The notes under the pieces: generated by a model | Databases searched by the model: none | Seen by the model: the letters and a program-made list of their open reading frames with translations, nothing else | What the model was told of the DNA's origin: nothing | Translations under genes and position numbers: made by a program | Assembly (NCBI GenBank): GCA_018389105.1 | Contig: JACATO010002138.1 | Location: 1,302,001-1,366,000, forward strand | From: Nautilus pompilius | Taxonomy: Eukaryota > Mollusca > Cephalopoda > Nautilida > Nautilidae | DNA length: 64,000 nucleotides | Direction: 5' to 3' | Shown here: positions 24,204 to 37,900 of the stretch, one piece after another | Position numbering within the stretch: the first letter of the stretch is position 1 | Layout of the letters: each line of letters starts with the position of its first letter

Positions 24204-27200
24204 CATCTCCTGCCTAAAGAGGAAACTTCATTTAACTTTTCCAGTTCACATGTCTGAAAGTTCTGACTTTTATAATTAAAAAAACCTTTTCTTTTCTGTC
24301 TCAGAATGTCTGTTTTAATCTTTGACGCACTCGGATATACTGCTGCAGTGATCTGTAAATCAGCTTTGAACATGTGTACATAAAAACAGAGAGTAGCACC
24401 TCACAGAAAGATAGGGAAATTTCAGATGGTTGGTAATCATTGCAGTTCTTAAGAACTTTCATCAATACAAGTTAATGTATCTATTTGACCTGAGAGATAA
24501 CAGTTCTGAACTGGAGAAGAACATCTTTGAACATACAATATTATTGAGCTTTAATTTTCTAATGCTTTTATTTTTTTTTTTTTAAATAATCCATTGCATC
24601 CTTTGATACAACCAACTCATTTTGGGTTCTGTAAATAGAACAGCTATTTGGCTTAAACTGCCTTATAATGCTGAAGGTTTAATGGAAGACTAATTCTCTC
24701 AGCTATCTTTCAGGCAATAAAAGACAGGAGTCTACTTTCAGTATCATCAACATCTACAGTGATGTTTGAAGAGTGGTTTTCTAGAAGCATTTTCTTTTAA
24801 TTATTATTATGTAAAGTTCAGTATTTACTCAACAATGTGAAATTGTGTGTGCATACTGTACTTGTCTGAGTGACTAAAGGGTTTCAAGTGGAGAGAAGGC
24901 AACTAGACTGTATAGCTGGTAAAAGGGTCATAAGTTTCTGGTAATTTGAAGAGCCATGCTTGTACTTTGAAATTGGTCCGGTTAGGTTGGGAAGATTGGA
25001 TTCGGGTGCAAACAATGAGTCGATTTATGCTGGACCAACAGTGAGAGATTGGTTTTTTCCTTCTTCTATCCTAGTTGTTTTTCTTGAAAAATTGAGTATC
25101 AAGACAAGATTTCTGTTTTAAAGGCATTTGTTAGGTGACCCACCCACATGTTAGTATGCAAATCGAGCGTTCTGATTGAACAGAAGTGGCAACATTGTGC
25201 AGTAAGATTTGCACTGTTGTTGGGTGATTCAGAATGGCACACAGTTATTACTGCGGATTGCACAACTTTAGATTAAATGTTTTCGATGAACAGCTGCATT
25301 TCAGAACACAAACTGTTGTTGGGGGAACTGATGATGATGATCTGAGATTGTGCTTAGCTCTAAGTTTAAAACTTTCAGAATTTTTATGATTCTACTTTCT
25401 TAAAAATAAAAAAAAAAAACTTTATTATTTAACTGGAAAGAAATTTTCCCAAAGCATCATGGATTGAGCCCATTTGTTAATGTCAGTTGATGCAAATGGA
25501 CTTGGCTGCAGACCGATCAGTCGCATCTCATAACCAGTAAGCACATCTAAGTTGTAAGTTTCCTGTCCCTTTAATCTCCATCCGGGTTTTCAGATGTTGC
25601 TTAGAATAAACTTCTGTCTATCTCTTACTGTTAATAATTTGTTGTTAAAATTTGCATAGTTATTTTTTTCTATTTTAAAACGTCAATGTACTTTACCTTT
25701 ATAGACAACTTGTGAACAGACAACAGTGTGAATCTTATTATAATTAATATTTTCTAATTATTTTTTTTTCACCTGCCAAAATAAAAAATATATATTAGAG
25801 ATGAAAGAGACATAAGAGACCAGAGAGAAATTTTAGCTATTGCTTGCCAACAGACATCTAATCTGATTGTTTCCTCAAAAAAAAAAAAACTTTAGCCTAA
25901 TTGAGTCAAGATGTTTGGATTTTTATTGGAAATAACATAACAGGAAAGAAAGTTCAATAGGTGCTGCGTTCAGGGGTTTAGGGTCTCAATGGCAGTAATG
26001 CTAACGAGGGGCTGCTTAACCATAAACATCGATGCAGCGGTTCATTCCAAATAAAATGTTTGCTGGAAGTAATAGAACAATTAACGTTTTACCACTGTCT
26101 GCTTCTTAGATTCAAAAATGTTCTGCAATGATAGATGGCTCTTTCTGATATTAAAAATTTTCATTATAGAACTAAGAGAAAATAAAATCGCTAAAGAAAC
26201 TTAAACAGAAATTCTGCAGGCATGCCATTTTCTGACAGTGACATTTGCCACAGGGGCTTAGAATGGACTGACTGGAGCTTGCTGTGGGGGAATTATTACA
26301 AAAATAATGGTTTGACGACACCAGGTTGCTACAGCACCCCTGTACTGTTATCTACTTTAATAGCATCTATGGGTACAGTACAGCAGGAACCAGAGTTGTG
26401 TGTAAAATGTGTGGCGTGCTCTGTTGTACTCTATACAAAATGACTCTGCTAATGTTGTAGGCTGAGTGTCATTGCTTATTATTTATAGTCTGGTTATGTT
26501 CTAATGTTTCCCTGATGTTATTAGATTAATGGAACTCTACTGACTGCAGATATTTCTTACATGCATCACTGATGAGATACCATGGTAGATAATGACAACA
26601 TCAGGAAAAGATAAGATGCTTCATTAGCATTTCATTTCCATAAACCTTTTTAATAATAGTATGTAGCTTAGGACTATATCAATAGACCTTTCTGTACCCT
26701 GGAGGCCATACATCTTTACTGCTGCTTCCTTGTAATTAATTAGCCGAACTAAGTTAAGTGTATGTGACTGAGATTACAGTGGTTATAATCTAAAGTGAAG
26801 AACTGGCGAGCCATTTGTAACTTTTGTTAAAGTGTCAGGCTCCTTTATTTCTGACACCTTTCTTCTACATTACCAGGAAAAATCATTTCCAAGGCATAAA
26901 CATTACCAGTTTTTTCCTCAAAAATACTTTGCGCAGTGTGAAAAATATTGGAAGATTATTTCATTTATTTATGTATTGATTGACTTCATTTGAGCTTAGA
27001 TATCGTTATACCTGTATTAACATTGACACTTGTTCTGTGGATTTCTTCAAAATACTGAGATGATGCAGAATAAACCCTATTGCAAGCAGACTTCTTTTTT
27101 TCCATCTTGCGCATTGTAATACACACATTCAGTATTTTTCATTCTGTTATTTGAGGGTGGCCGAACACCCATCCATCTATATTTTTAAAAAACATTTTGC

Positions 27201-28679
27201 ATTTTTGCGCAGATGTTAATGTCAGCCATTGCGATCACTGCAGTTTAAGGGTTAAATAAACTTATGCAAACGGTTCTTAAAGTTTTATCATTTAATTGAG
27301 TAGTTACATTCAAATATACTTTGGTATTATTTGACTCTTTTTTTTTTTTCAATTGCATGCAACAAAAGTTCTCTCTCTGCTTAGTGAAAAATAGACTACT
27401 TTCTGTTTGCCATTTTCTATTCTTGAGCAATGCTGTAAGCACTGGTTTGTATATAGCATGTTTCATAATTAGCTGAGACAAACAGTCACGCCATTTGTAT
27501 GCGGTTATGTTCTGTGTGTAAGCAACATTTCAATACAAATGCATGCAATCGTATCCTAGGAAGAAAGAGGTTTAAAAGGGGGGATGCTTTAGTGCCCCAC
27601 TGCCTGTAGGCTGCATACTTCAACTTGGTGAGGAAACCAGAAGTATATGACACAGGATCAAAACCATCTAGCAAAACCATAACCCTACAGCATAATTTTG
27701 CGAGACCTCCAATACTGAAGTTGATGCAAAAGTAGCAGAAATCAATACAAACCAAACAAACTTTAGACCTGTTTATGTGGTTAATGTCTATGGCAGGTTT
27801 TTGATTGGGCAACATTTAGCTCATTTCCACTATTGGTGAGTTAGCTTTTGTAAAGTTGCATTGTGGGAATTTTTTATTTTTTTTAAAATTATTAGTGATT
27901 TTGAAAGCAGATAATCTAATTGTCTGTATTGTAAATAATAAGATGGTACTTTTTTTATTTTTTTCACAATTCATAGGTATCTTTTGGGTCACACTCCCAG
28001 CCAGTAAGTGGTGGGGGGGGGAGAAAAAAACCTTTTGATCAGAATGTTAGTTGAGAGTACTGTCCAGAGGCGTGTGAACAGCCACCACCATACAGCAAAA
28101 CTGATACGAATGACAGACAAAGCTTGCTAATATGGATTATTTTCTGCTGTTACGGTAGCACGCCACACGTCTCACAGAGACTTTCAGTATCTCTTCAACT
28201 GAAACTGATGAAAACGGGCTGGAATAATGTTCCGTGTATAGTACAGACTTTGCTGGTGCTGTATAATAAGCGAAAAAGAGTATCACCTGAACAGGTTACT
28301 AAGTAATATTCTGGAGGTCATAGGATGGAGAATATTGAGAGATTTGGGCTAAAACTTGTTGTCTCCCCTTTTATCACCTTATGCTTGCATAAACACTTTT
28401 TTCATTATGTAATAGAATTCTGATAACTTCTATTAAGATCAAATCCATTTCCATGTTTTTTGTTTAATTAAAATGTAAATATAGTCTCTTCACCCATCCC
28501 TCTGGAAAAAAGACGATATGTGCATCTGTGCTGTAATGACTTGGTAAGATGCCGTTTTCATTCTGTGTCATGATTTAGCAGCTCATGACTTCATGCCAGA
28601 GCATAACGAATGTGGGCTGCTGTTCTGTCTCGTTATGACTTAATTTACATGCATCAGGAAATGCAGATGTGAGATACTG

Positions 28680-28703
28680 CACACACACACACACACACAC
28701 ACA
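28680..28703. repeat. (CA)n microsatellite
   Basis: Twelve CA units. Confidence 0.95.
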
Positions 28704-29599
28704 AAAGAGAGTAAACTTTTGCAATAAAATAGATGATTCTGTCTCACTGTTGCTGTTTTTCCCTGAATTATCCTTAGATGATAAATAAATAGACAGCAGG
28801 AGAGAGATGAGGTCAGTACTGAGAGTAATAACGTCAGTACATGGAGAGAGAGAGAGTGTGTGTGTAGTCTGAGTTAGATATTCCTTGGGAACTTTAAAAT
28901 AAATTGTGAAGCAACTAAAAAAAGAAAAGTCACAACTGAGCCAGTTTCAAATTAAATTTAGCATACCTATGAACAAAAGCTGAAAACATTTAAATAGTAA
29001 TTTTTTTTAAAAATTATACATTGAAGTGAGAATGTGAATTTTATTTCTAAAAGCATTTAATTTTTTTTTCACCTTGTCAGCAGACAAAGCTGATGTATAT
29101 TTTATTAATTAATAAAATGTTCAGTTTTCATTTTCTATTCAACTGCTAAGTTAACAGTTGGAAATTTAGAAAAGAACAAACTAAATTTATTTCCAAACTA
29201 ATTATTTTTACTGTTGCAGAATAACTTTGCCTTCTGTTAATTTTTTTACCATATATTGATGGACTGGTTGATTTTCTTGTCAGTGGCTCAAGTTAGCAAA
29301 AATACTACAAACCTGTTGCCTATACATCATCTGTTGTAGACACCTGGTCAAAGCATATATAGACATAAAAGCCATACTATGGTTTTTAGACAACTCCATC
29401 CTGGTGATTCTGTGTCCATTTCTCACTACTTTTAAATCCCATTTTTTGGAATCTCTCCAATTCCTTGGCCCATGGCAGCCAGGTTATACATTTTCATCCT
29501 CTTGTCTCATAAATCACAGAACCACCTAACATATTCTTAATGTCCAAATACTTTGAATACTATACCTGGTGAGGCATTTTATTAATTTCTAATAGTGTC

Positions 29600-29830
29600 A
29601 TTTAGGGTGGCACAGCAGGGCTCCTGGTAAACCTGCTAGGCTGAGGGGCCCCATTTTTAATCTGGGTCTACATCTGGTGTACCTCATAACCAGCCCTTTT
29701 CCTGGGTTTTTATCTGTGATAGTTGGCATGCATGATGGGCTGACTTCCACATCCTGGTCCTTGTTAGGAAAGTGACCTAGGGTATCTTTTCCTCTGAAGG
29801 ATGCTTTGGTTGTTCTGCTCATTTATAAGT
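29600..29830 (+). mobile_element. tRNA-derived SINE, diverged copy
   Basis: GGTGGCACAGCAGGGCTCCT starts a region that later reads CTGGGTCTACATCTGGTGTA then CCTCATAACCAGCCC and TTTTTATCTGTG. This follows the order of the 54.4-kb copy (CTGGGTTTGGTGTACCT, TAGCCAGTCG, CATCTAAAA). The tRNA-type B box is eroded. The identification rests on collinear short words and is moderate at best. Confidence 0.45.
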
Positions 29831-30429
29831 CAATCTGGTTTCTCATTGTGCGTGCATGCATACATAATTACAGCACAAGTCATGGGAAATAATTCAGTTA
29901 AAAGTCCATTCTGAATCTTTGAAGTCGTATCAAATTGTCCCTACCCCACCAACAAACATAATAACAACAAATAAGAGCAAAACATTGCTACAGCAGACAA
30001 CTCTTAGAGGTTTGACATTTTTCTAAAGTGAAAACTATTTATCAAAAGTAAAAATAACAGCAATAAGAAATCATTAGCTAAAACAGCGTTCAACTGTGTA
30101 TTGAGGTATTATTGATTAAATGTAACTAATTCAGTTTTATTGACTGACGATGATCACATTTTGACCATTACAAATTGCCAAGAGTCGGTGAAAGCAGTTA
30201 TTTATTTAATTTTTTTATATATATATATATGCAAATTAAATCAAATTGCAACAAATTACGGTGAATGTACTTCGTTTCTGACTCCATATGCTGCCTAATC
30301 TGACAGAAAATTTTTCATAATATATTTACTGCTGATAGAAATCGTTGCCAAATAATTTGGTTTCTTTCTTTTAGAATAAAGTTTTTACCTGAATAATGAT
30401 ATGCAAATCTCATTTTCAGTATTTTTCCC

Positions 30430-31170
30430 AATCTGCATCCCTCTGCTCACTGGAGACTGTTTGCGTGAGGAGGAGAATGTTGTAGGGACTTCTCGCAGCT
30501 GTCCGCTGCACCCTGTTGTCCTTTACTTGGTTTTTGAAACTGAAACCAAGGGATTTCCTCCGCTGGATGCTTTAACCTTGTTTTTTTTTTAAAACAGTTG
30601 GACTGTAGATCTTGTTAAGAATGTCCATTGCATTCCACGCCACTCGCTTTATTATGATGAACGAGGCTACAGTTGGAAATCGAGGATGATTATAATCGCT
30701 TGTCCGGTGCGGTATTGTAAAAAAAACATTAATGGTTTTGCTCTCGCTGTTCTCTTTTCCTGAATTTGTCTTGGCAGTGATTTCATATCTCTCCCCCACC
30801 CCACCCCACCCATTATTCCACTGTGGTATCGGGTGGGTGTGTTCAAACGGCACCCAGTTGAAACAGCGTTGCCCTGGATGTATCTGGGCAGGAGGGGGGG
30901 GGTTTCACCTGAACAAACTCGTGGAGAAGATTCTGGAGAGTGGTGCAGGTTGGTTTCGGATCCCCGTTCTAGTGGCACTGCTGCGGTGTGTCGTCGTCGT
31001 CGTTAGGGCTTCCACCGCGCAGACAGAGTAAAGACGGAGAGAGACGTACACATTGCGTAATTGAAGCCCACCATAACCAATTAGCGGCATCGCTCCATCA
31101 GGGTTCCAGAAGCGTGGATCGGGGGCTAAGATCGATGAAAGGTGGTCTTTTCCCGGATGAATGTGAGAGG
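30430..31170. other. GC- and CpG-richer patch, possible promoter or 5' exon
   Basis: Against an AT-rich background this patch has many CpGs, for example CGTCGTCGTCGTTAGGG, CCACCGCGCAGAC, AGCGTGGATCGGGGG and GCGGCATCGC. CCACCCCACCCCACCC and G runs lie at 30793-30905. A short frame starting ATGAAAGGTGG lies at 31136. Overlapping open frames on both strands (30572-31176) look like by-products of the lower stop-codon density. A promoter or 5' untranslated exon is one explanation; a GC-rich insertion is another. Confidence 0.25.
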
Positions 31171-31859
31171 AATTAGGTTAAAAAATAATAATAATAATAA
31201 TAATTTTTAAAAACTTTTAAATATTCTCCTGCAGAAAAAAAAAAAAAATAGATTTAATTTGAGCACATTTCATTTTCCGTTCTGTTACCAGTTAATGTTA
31301 GATAACAGATATTTGGTTGAGGACTGTTTAAGTCGGAGGGTAGAGAGAGAGAGAGCAGTTATTGAGCTGTTAGTGGTCCATAGCAGGAAATTTGCCAAAT
31401 TGCCTTCACATTTTTCTATTTTTTTTTTTTTTTATTATTTTTCATAATTACTGTAAAGTGATGTATTAGTAGAACTGTCTAAATAAACACCTGTCATTAA
31501 ACCTGCTTTCGTCTATTAATAAACAGAAGTGACCTTCTTAGCCAAGTATTCACTTTAATTTATAAAATTAATGTCTTTGCACCCCGCCAATTTATCTCGC
31601 TGCTTGTTCTCACACTTAGCAGTCACCTGTACAGAGCAGCCACATCCATAATTGTCTTCCCTTTTAATTAGTTTTTTTCTTTCTCTTTGTGTGGACTTTG
31701 GAAAAAAGGAGAGCTGAGGGTTTCTACTGCTCTGCCTCTCGTGTATCCACCACTTCCAACATTCATCATAGGAACATTGTTTTTGACAGCCCATCAAACA
31801 CAGCAGCAGTAAATCTCTCTCTCTCTGTGTGTGTGTGAAATGTACACCGGTTTACTTAC

Positions 31860-31911
31860 CTGTGAGCTGATGCCAGCTATCCACCTGAGAACACCCCCTG
31901 GTCTCAGTTTC
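31860..31911 (-). other. candidate 52-nt internal exon
   Basis: On the minus strand a pyrimidine-rich tract (TTGCTCTTCTCCGCTTCATT) ends in TAG at 31912-31914. Then come 52 bases of balanced composition and a perfect donor, CAG|GTAAGT (31854-31859 on the plus strand). The 52 bases are open in one frame, with the peptide KLRPGGVLRWIAGISSQ. I do not recognise this peptide. Both splice signals and the open frame are visible, but a chance arrangement cannot be excluded because no partner exons were identified. Confidence 0.3.
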
Positions 31912-31914
31912 CTA

Positions 31915-34900
31915 AATGAAGCGGAGAAGAGCAATATATAGAGGCTAGCTAGCTGCATGTTCATGGCAGAAATTCCATTAGATCTCTTAGTTTTTTTGTT
32001 TGTTTTTTTAAGATGTGGGAGGAAACCCACTTGGCTAACTAGTAGAGAATTTTAATTATTACTTACCATCAATCTGGATATAATAAAGTCTGGGCAAAAA
32101 TATATCAAACATTTATACACTATTCGTGTATGCATTTCCAGTGTAGCATATATTTAACCTCTTCCTTAATATTTGTGTGTGTGTGTGGCTTTTCTTTCCC
32201 GTTGTAGAGGTTGCTGAACAAGTCATATGTGTGGCTGAGTCTGGCATATAGTTTGTATTGGTTTTAAAAGGTTTCTTGTTTAAGTGATAATTGAAAAACT
32301 TCTTTCCACCTGTTTAACCAACACAGTGTATTTTTGTAAGATTCGGCAAGTAGATACTGCAAAACCATGGTCATGCTGCTGTAGTAGTAAGCTATTGGAT
32401 TGGGAGATGGAGAACGAAATCTAATAATAACCAGATAGACAAGGGGTTAAAAATGTTGTAATGAAATGACAGGGACTTAAAGGGAATAGTATAAATGTAA
32501 TTAATGTTAACTTAGATGAAATAGAACAGATACTAAAATAGAATTAAGGTGTGTGTAATTTTTAAAGACATTGTCTATGTATGCATGGCCAAAAATTCAG
32601 TTTTTAGTGTTCGCTGATGTAGTTAGTTTTTATGACATGTATCACCAGGTCACATTTAAAGCTGAGGTCACCATTACCTCGTTAGTGAGTTGGCTTCCTT
32701 GTTTGATGGATGACATACGTGCACATTCAGTGGAGACAGGAATGGATAGAAGGCAGCCAACAGTTGACACAGGTATTGGTTTAGTCAAAAGGAACACCCA
32801 GTGAAAAGCTGATAAGTAGAAGATGCAGGCAGAGTAAGTAGTGAGCTATATATCCAAATATTTCACTGCTTTACAAAAGCCGAAATTTGTGCACCTGTGC
32901 TCAGCAGACATAACAACCTTAGATTACTTTCTGGAAGGAGTGTGAATGAGGTATGGCAGTGACAATGCAGCATTTAGTCTAACCTAAGATCACTGAACAA
33001 ATTTTAGAACAACTTTTCTGTAAAATGTGCAAACATCTTAAAATCATGGAGAATTATCTTCAGGAGGGACTGCAAGCTAAATTAATACTGGAGCTGCATT
33101 TGAATGTAATATAATAAAGTGATTGCCTCCCCTTTTATGTTTTTTTCTACCTGTCAGGCATTGTTTCTGAATATTCCTCTAAATAACTTATTAGTCTTCA
33201 ATAACCAGACGAAGAGTAATATTCCACTTTCTTTTTTGATTTCATATTTGACGTTATCGCATTTCTTAACTTGCCTTCAATAATCTTTTAACAATGGTTA
33301 TGCTAGAGCATTTATTAGGAATAAGTTTAATGTATTTGTTAAAGAGAAATTTACGAACTTAAAAAAAAAAGAAAAAGATAGTGAGTGACATTTTATTTAT
33401 TCTTATACAAAATGTTTGGTAAATTTGAACAACCTTGTCAGTAGTGATGTCAGAATCTTGCTATATAAAAGAATCTTGGCAATTTGATAATTATCCTGCT
33501 GAGGCTTCTAGCCCATTTTCAGCAGTCATTGCCTGGAGACATTTAATGGCAAGCTAATTTCCTCTAACTGATGGCATTTGACTTCACTGTCAACGGTAAG
33601 GAAATAGGCTAGGTAAGATATTTCGCGGTGTAGTACTGTCAATTCTATATCATCCTAAGTCATAGAATCAGATAGTCTATCAGTTCATAAAATGTTTAAA
33701 TGTCTCTACTCAAAGGTTAGGTCCTCTGGGATTGAAGGATACTTACTACTGCAGTCCATGGAGAAGAGACTGAAACACTGGTGATGAGAGGGGTTTTTTT
33801 GTTGTTGTTGTTGTTTTAATCTTATTACGAAGACTTTTAACGAAAAAGGTTTGCTTTGTGTTAAACTAATTGATATTTTAATACAACACAACCAGCTTAA
33901 TCTGTTCAAATGACATTTATTTATTTTCTAAATTTACAGAAATTCACAGAGCCACTCACACAACTGCCAGACTTAGTGTCTATATAATTTTCTGTTTTGT
34001 TGTCTTTTTACAGATTCACAGACAGGTTTTATTTAAAATTTTAAAACTTTTGCTTAAATGTTGATGATGATAAAATACCAGCTCCTAAACTATATCCCAG
34101 CTTGATGATGTCAGCTGACAGAGTGCTTGAGCTTATTAAGGTCAGCAAGAACATAGTACCTTACATAAAACGTAGTTTCATTGAGGCGGGCTGTTTATGC
34201 AAACTGAACCTGATCTGCCGGATAGTTTAAGAAATGGGAAACCTTCCCACAATGCAGTGCTTCAAAAAGCTTACAATTGCTTACAAGAATGTCTGCCACT
34301 CTTCAAAAGCTGATCGAAGACCCGTTGTTTTTTGTTAATGAAAATAAGAAAAATACTAACTTTTTATAAAGAACTTCAGCCTTGTTTAAGCTTCAGATAA
34401 TAAGAAGAAGAAGAAAAAAAGTTTTGTTTTCATAGCATTCCTCAAATAGTTTTGATACAAGAACTTTTAAAATGACTAGCAGACGGTCGGGTTATTTAAA
34501 GTGACGCGAGTGTTGACGCAGACTGCAAGTCATAATGTCTTCGTGTCGGGAGTCTTTTGTCCCATAACCCTTCCCCAGCGTCACAGCAGACTAGACAGGG
34601 TTAAAATCTCTTTCATCTTGAACATGCCAAATAAAATTGCTTTGTTATAAAATATCCCTGAATTTCTGTGGATTTTTATTTTATTATATTTCCTCTTAGG
34701 ATTAGATAAGAAACCCTTAACCATCTGTCTGAGGATGTATCTGTGGTAAAAAGAATTCAAATGGTCTACGCACATTCGTAATATGCGCTTGAGCGCTGTC
34801 AACGATGCCTGGCTTTTACTTAGTCTACATTAATAATTAAAAGAAAGCTACACCATTCTTCCCTTCCTTCATCTCTACTCTGATTCTTAGATTGCCTGCT

Positions 34901-37900
34901 GTTTGATCTCATCGGCCAGAGGACTGTGGACCGACAGCTTTAATGTTGTTGCCCCCCGACTCCTTTTATTCACCCTGGCTGAAACCTTTCAGGTGAAACT
35001 GAAGATAGCACAGCAAAGGTTTTTTTTTTTTAGGAACTTTGCCTAATCATGCGACAGGTTGTTGTTGTTTTCGATTTTTCATCATTGTGCCAAGTTTTGT
35101 CTGAATGATGTCTGTACATCTCTAGAGTTTGCCTTTAAATGATTTTTTGCACATTTTAAAGATAATGTTGAAAAAAAAATGCTATTGAAATCTGTGTTGG
35201 CGAGTCACGGGAGGTGCAGGATTGGCAGTGCTTCCCATCAGTCAACCGCAGCAGGCACTAACTATTACCCGGGGTTGTCTACTTTGTAGGTGCCAGTGCA
35301 TGTCAATAAAAACACAAGTAAAACTGTCCCCTTTTGTTAAGCATAGCTGGACATGTTTTTTTTATTCAGTCAGCCATTTCCCATAGAAGTTTTAAAAATT
35401 CAAATAAAATACAAAAGTAAACATCCACCTTTGTACTTAAGCTTAACACCTTTGGTAATCTGAGCGGAAGAATAATAGAATCATGAAGATGGCATAGAGT
35501 TCAGTCCGTCCATATGAGCAAGTATACCAAAGTAATTACTATAATATTAGGTTTAGTATTTTATTACTATGATCCTAATTAATACTATATAGCAACATTT
35601 TATTGTACTACTATAATGCATCTTTTGTGTTGGGATTTAATCAAAATACTGCATTTATGACCAAAGCTAAAATTTCGATGTGTTACGAAATAAATAATGA
35701 AAGTATGATACTGCTGTTAGTAAATGTCCATGTACAGTAATATTATTTTTTCGATTAAAGTCATACATTTTTAAATACTGTTCAGGCTACCTGTTACTTA
35801 TCCACTGATCACTACTCTACTCATTTTTGTTATGTGCGGTTGGCAAATATGTATGTTGCTTAACTGGCAGTGCACGCCATAAATGTATGTATGACTTTGG
35901 GCTGGGGAAGTGGTCAAGTCTAACCTTAGTAAATTTTTCATGCATAGCAAATATCACCTATTTTGAGCTTCGATGTCTCTCCCTTGTTTTCATTAGTTTT
36001 AAATTTTTACTCTATAATTTGAAAAATATAATTTTTAATGACACTATAAATACTTTTGCATAACTCTGTAGTCCATCGTTAATGTGCCCTAATTTTGATG
36101 AGCTCATTAAATTTCTTTCACTACAGGTTCAATTCACAATTTTTTCCAGAAACATTCAACAGAGAAACGGAAGATTCAAAATTTGAAAAGTACTTTTTGA
36201 AATTCTTTTATTTGCATGAGAGACTTGCGTTTGGCTTGGATACCAAATGGGATGAGAGAAGCATGCATGTTTGAAATGTGATATACGATATACAGATATA
36301 CGGTGTAATTTGAGGCACAATGTACAAAATCTGTGAAAGGGCACAAGCATCAAGTTTCTGTGGGGCCTTTTAGTGACCAAATTAATTCACATTCTTATGT
36401 TGCTTCACTTTAACTCCATAAAATCTGAGCCCCTCCTCATGCTAAAATTTTAGGAAAAGACTCTCCCTGGTTGTGAGAAGATATCAGGCCACTCAAAAGT
36501 TAGCTGTTAGCTGTTATAAACTAACTGTACAAGGCGTTGGTTCTAAGATGACATTTTTTCTAATTTAAAGGTTGGCCAACTTGGGAAGTAAAGTACAAAG
36601 AGCTCGTCTAGTTCAAAGTAGCAACATCTGTACCACTGTTTTAAATACCATTTTCCTTTTATTTATCAGCAGTATTTATTATAAAAGGCTACTACTATAT
36701 ATGAAAATGGTTATAATTTAATAGCTAGCTTTGATCTTTTATATATGGCATATAGATGAACATGCATCTATGCAGAATACCTACTTATATGGTCATTTTG
36801 TACACAGCATATGTATACTGGCAGCCTGCTATGGCTGAGGGTCTAGGTTTGACTCTTGCTAGAGCCTTCTCTAACATGGCTGCTGCTTGCTCTCGTGAAC
36901 CATTCTATCAGCTTGAGTTTCTTAAGACACCAGTTTTCTTACATGATCATGATCTAACACGGGACGTCTCCAGTAGAAACTCTCCACTTAGCTTCATGCT
37001 GTACCTTGATGTATAATTTCTGCTTCCAAGCCTGGATAACATGTGGAGGGTTCCCGCCCTGTTAAAATTGTAATATATTTCTGTGACTCTGTCTTCTCTC
37101 CCAGAATTTGGGATGTGATCTATCAGCTGAAGATCCATATTGGATTCTGATACTTGCAGGTGTGATTAACAAGCAAGTTCTCAAAGTGATTTCATCATGT
37201 GAAGTGTATAACATTCACAGACTAGTGCCTTTTCTTTACTTTGGCATCGCTGTACGTTTTGGAAGCATCTTTGGCCTCCTTTCTGGATCACTTGCAGAGC
37301 TGTTGCTGAACTTTGAATGATTCCTGGCTCATCAGAACAGCTTTGTTTTAGAGTACTCTGTAATACTGTTGATTTTCATTTGACCTCTGCTGTTGTGGGT
37401 GACAATCCGCAAACTCGGCACTTGGTAGGGTGTTTTCTAAAGAACATTTGAATCACTTGTAGGTGTTTTGGTAAGAATCTGATCCATACTGAGCATTTTT
37501 ATTTTTAGTGTCTGTGAATGGAAATCCTCTTTGGAGGCAGACATTTTTTTCCTTCCTTGTTGCTAATCACCTTTGCTGCTTTGGAAAACACCAAAGGCCA
37601 TCATTGCCAGAGTTTGGTGTAGCATAATTTCGAACTCTGTTTAGTTAGAAAGAGTCAGGCATTATTGCAAAGAAAAATAGAAACAGCAACGAAAAGAAAA
37701 ACAAAGGAGAAGCATGCATTTTTTAATTTAATCATCAGACAAACACTCTCTGGAACGTTTCCAGTTTTGAAGGTCCCTTAGGTTGTCAACTTGTTTTTCT
37801 GTTTATTAAAAATTGGTGCATTCATTAAGATAAAAAAAAAGCTCTTATGTACGTGTAGCAAACTAATATTTTGCAAAGAAGTAGATACCTTCCAGGCAGC

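Larger units (their letters stand above)
23743..29599. other. no recognisable gene; microsatellites
   Basis: AT-rich spacer with an (AT) run at 24176-24203, a (CA) run at 28680-28703 and GA/GT repeats at 28842-28866. An octamer-type word ATGCAAAT occurs near 25158, and TAATTAATTAG near 26736. No transposon protein was recognised on either strand. The 109-codon minus-strand frame at 27486-27815 and the other short frames show no family features. Confidence 0.5.

Noticed and set aside
27486-27815. 109-codon minus-strand frame
   Set aside because: No domain or transposon motif and no splice support.
32039-32095. Another acceptor-donor pair (GCCCAG ... GGTAAGTAAT) on the minus strand about 180 bases from the 52-nt candidate
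   Set aside because: It shows how often short pairs arise in this AT-rich DNA; the 23-nt interval is AT-rich and the donor context is weaker.
36818-37030. B-box-like AGGTTTGACTCTTGC suggesting another SINE
   Set aside because: The sequence around it does not align with the body of the SINE family.
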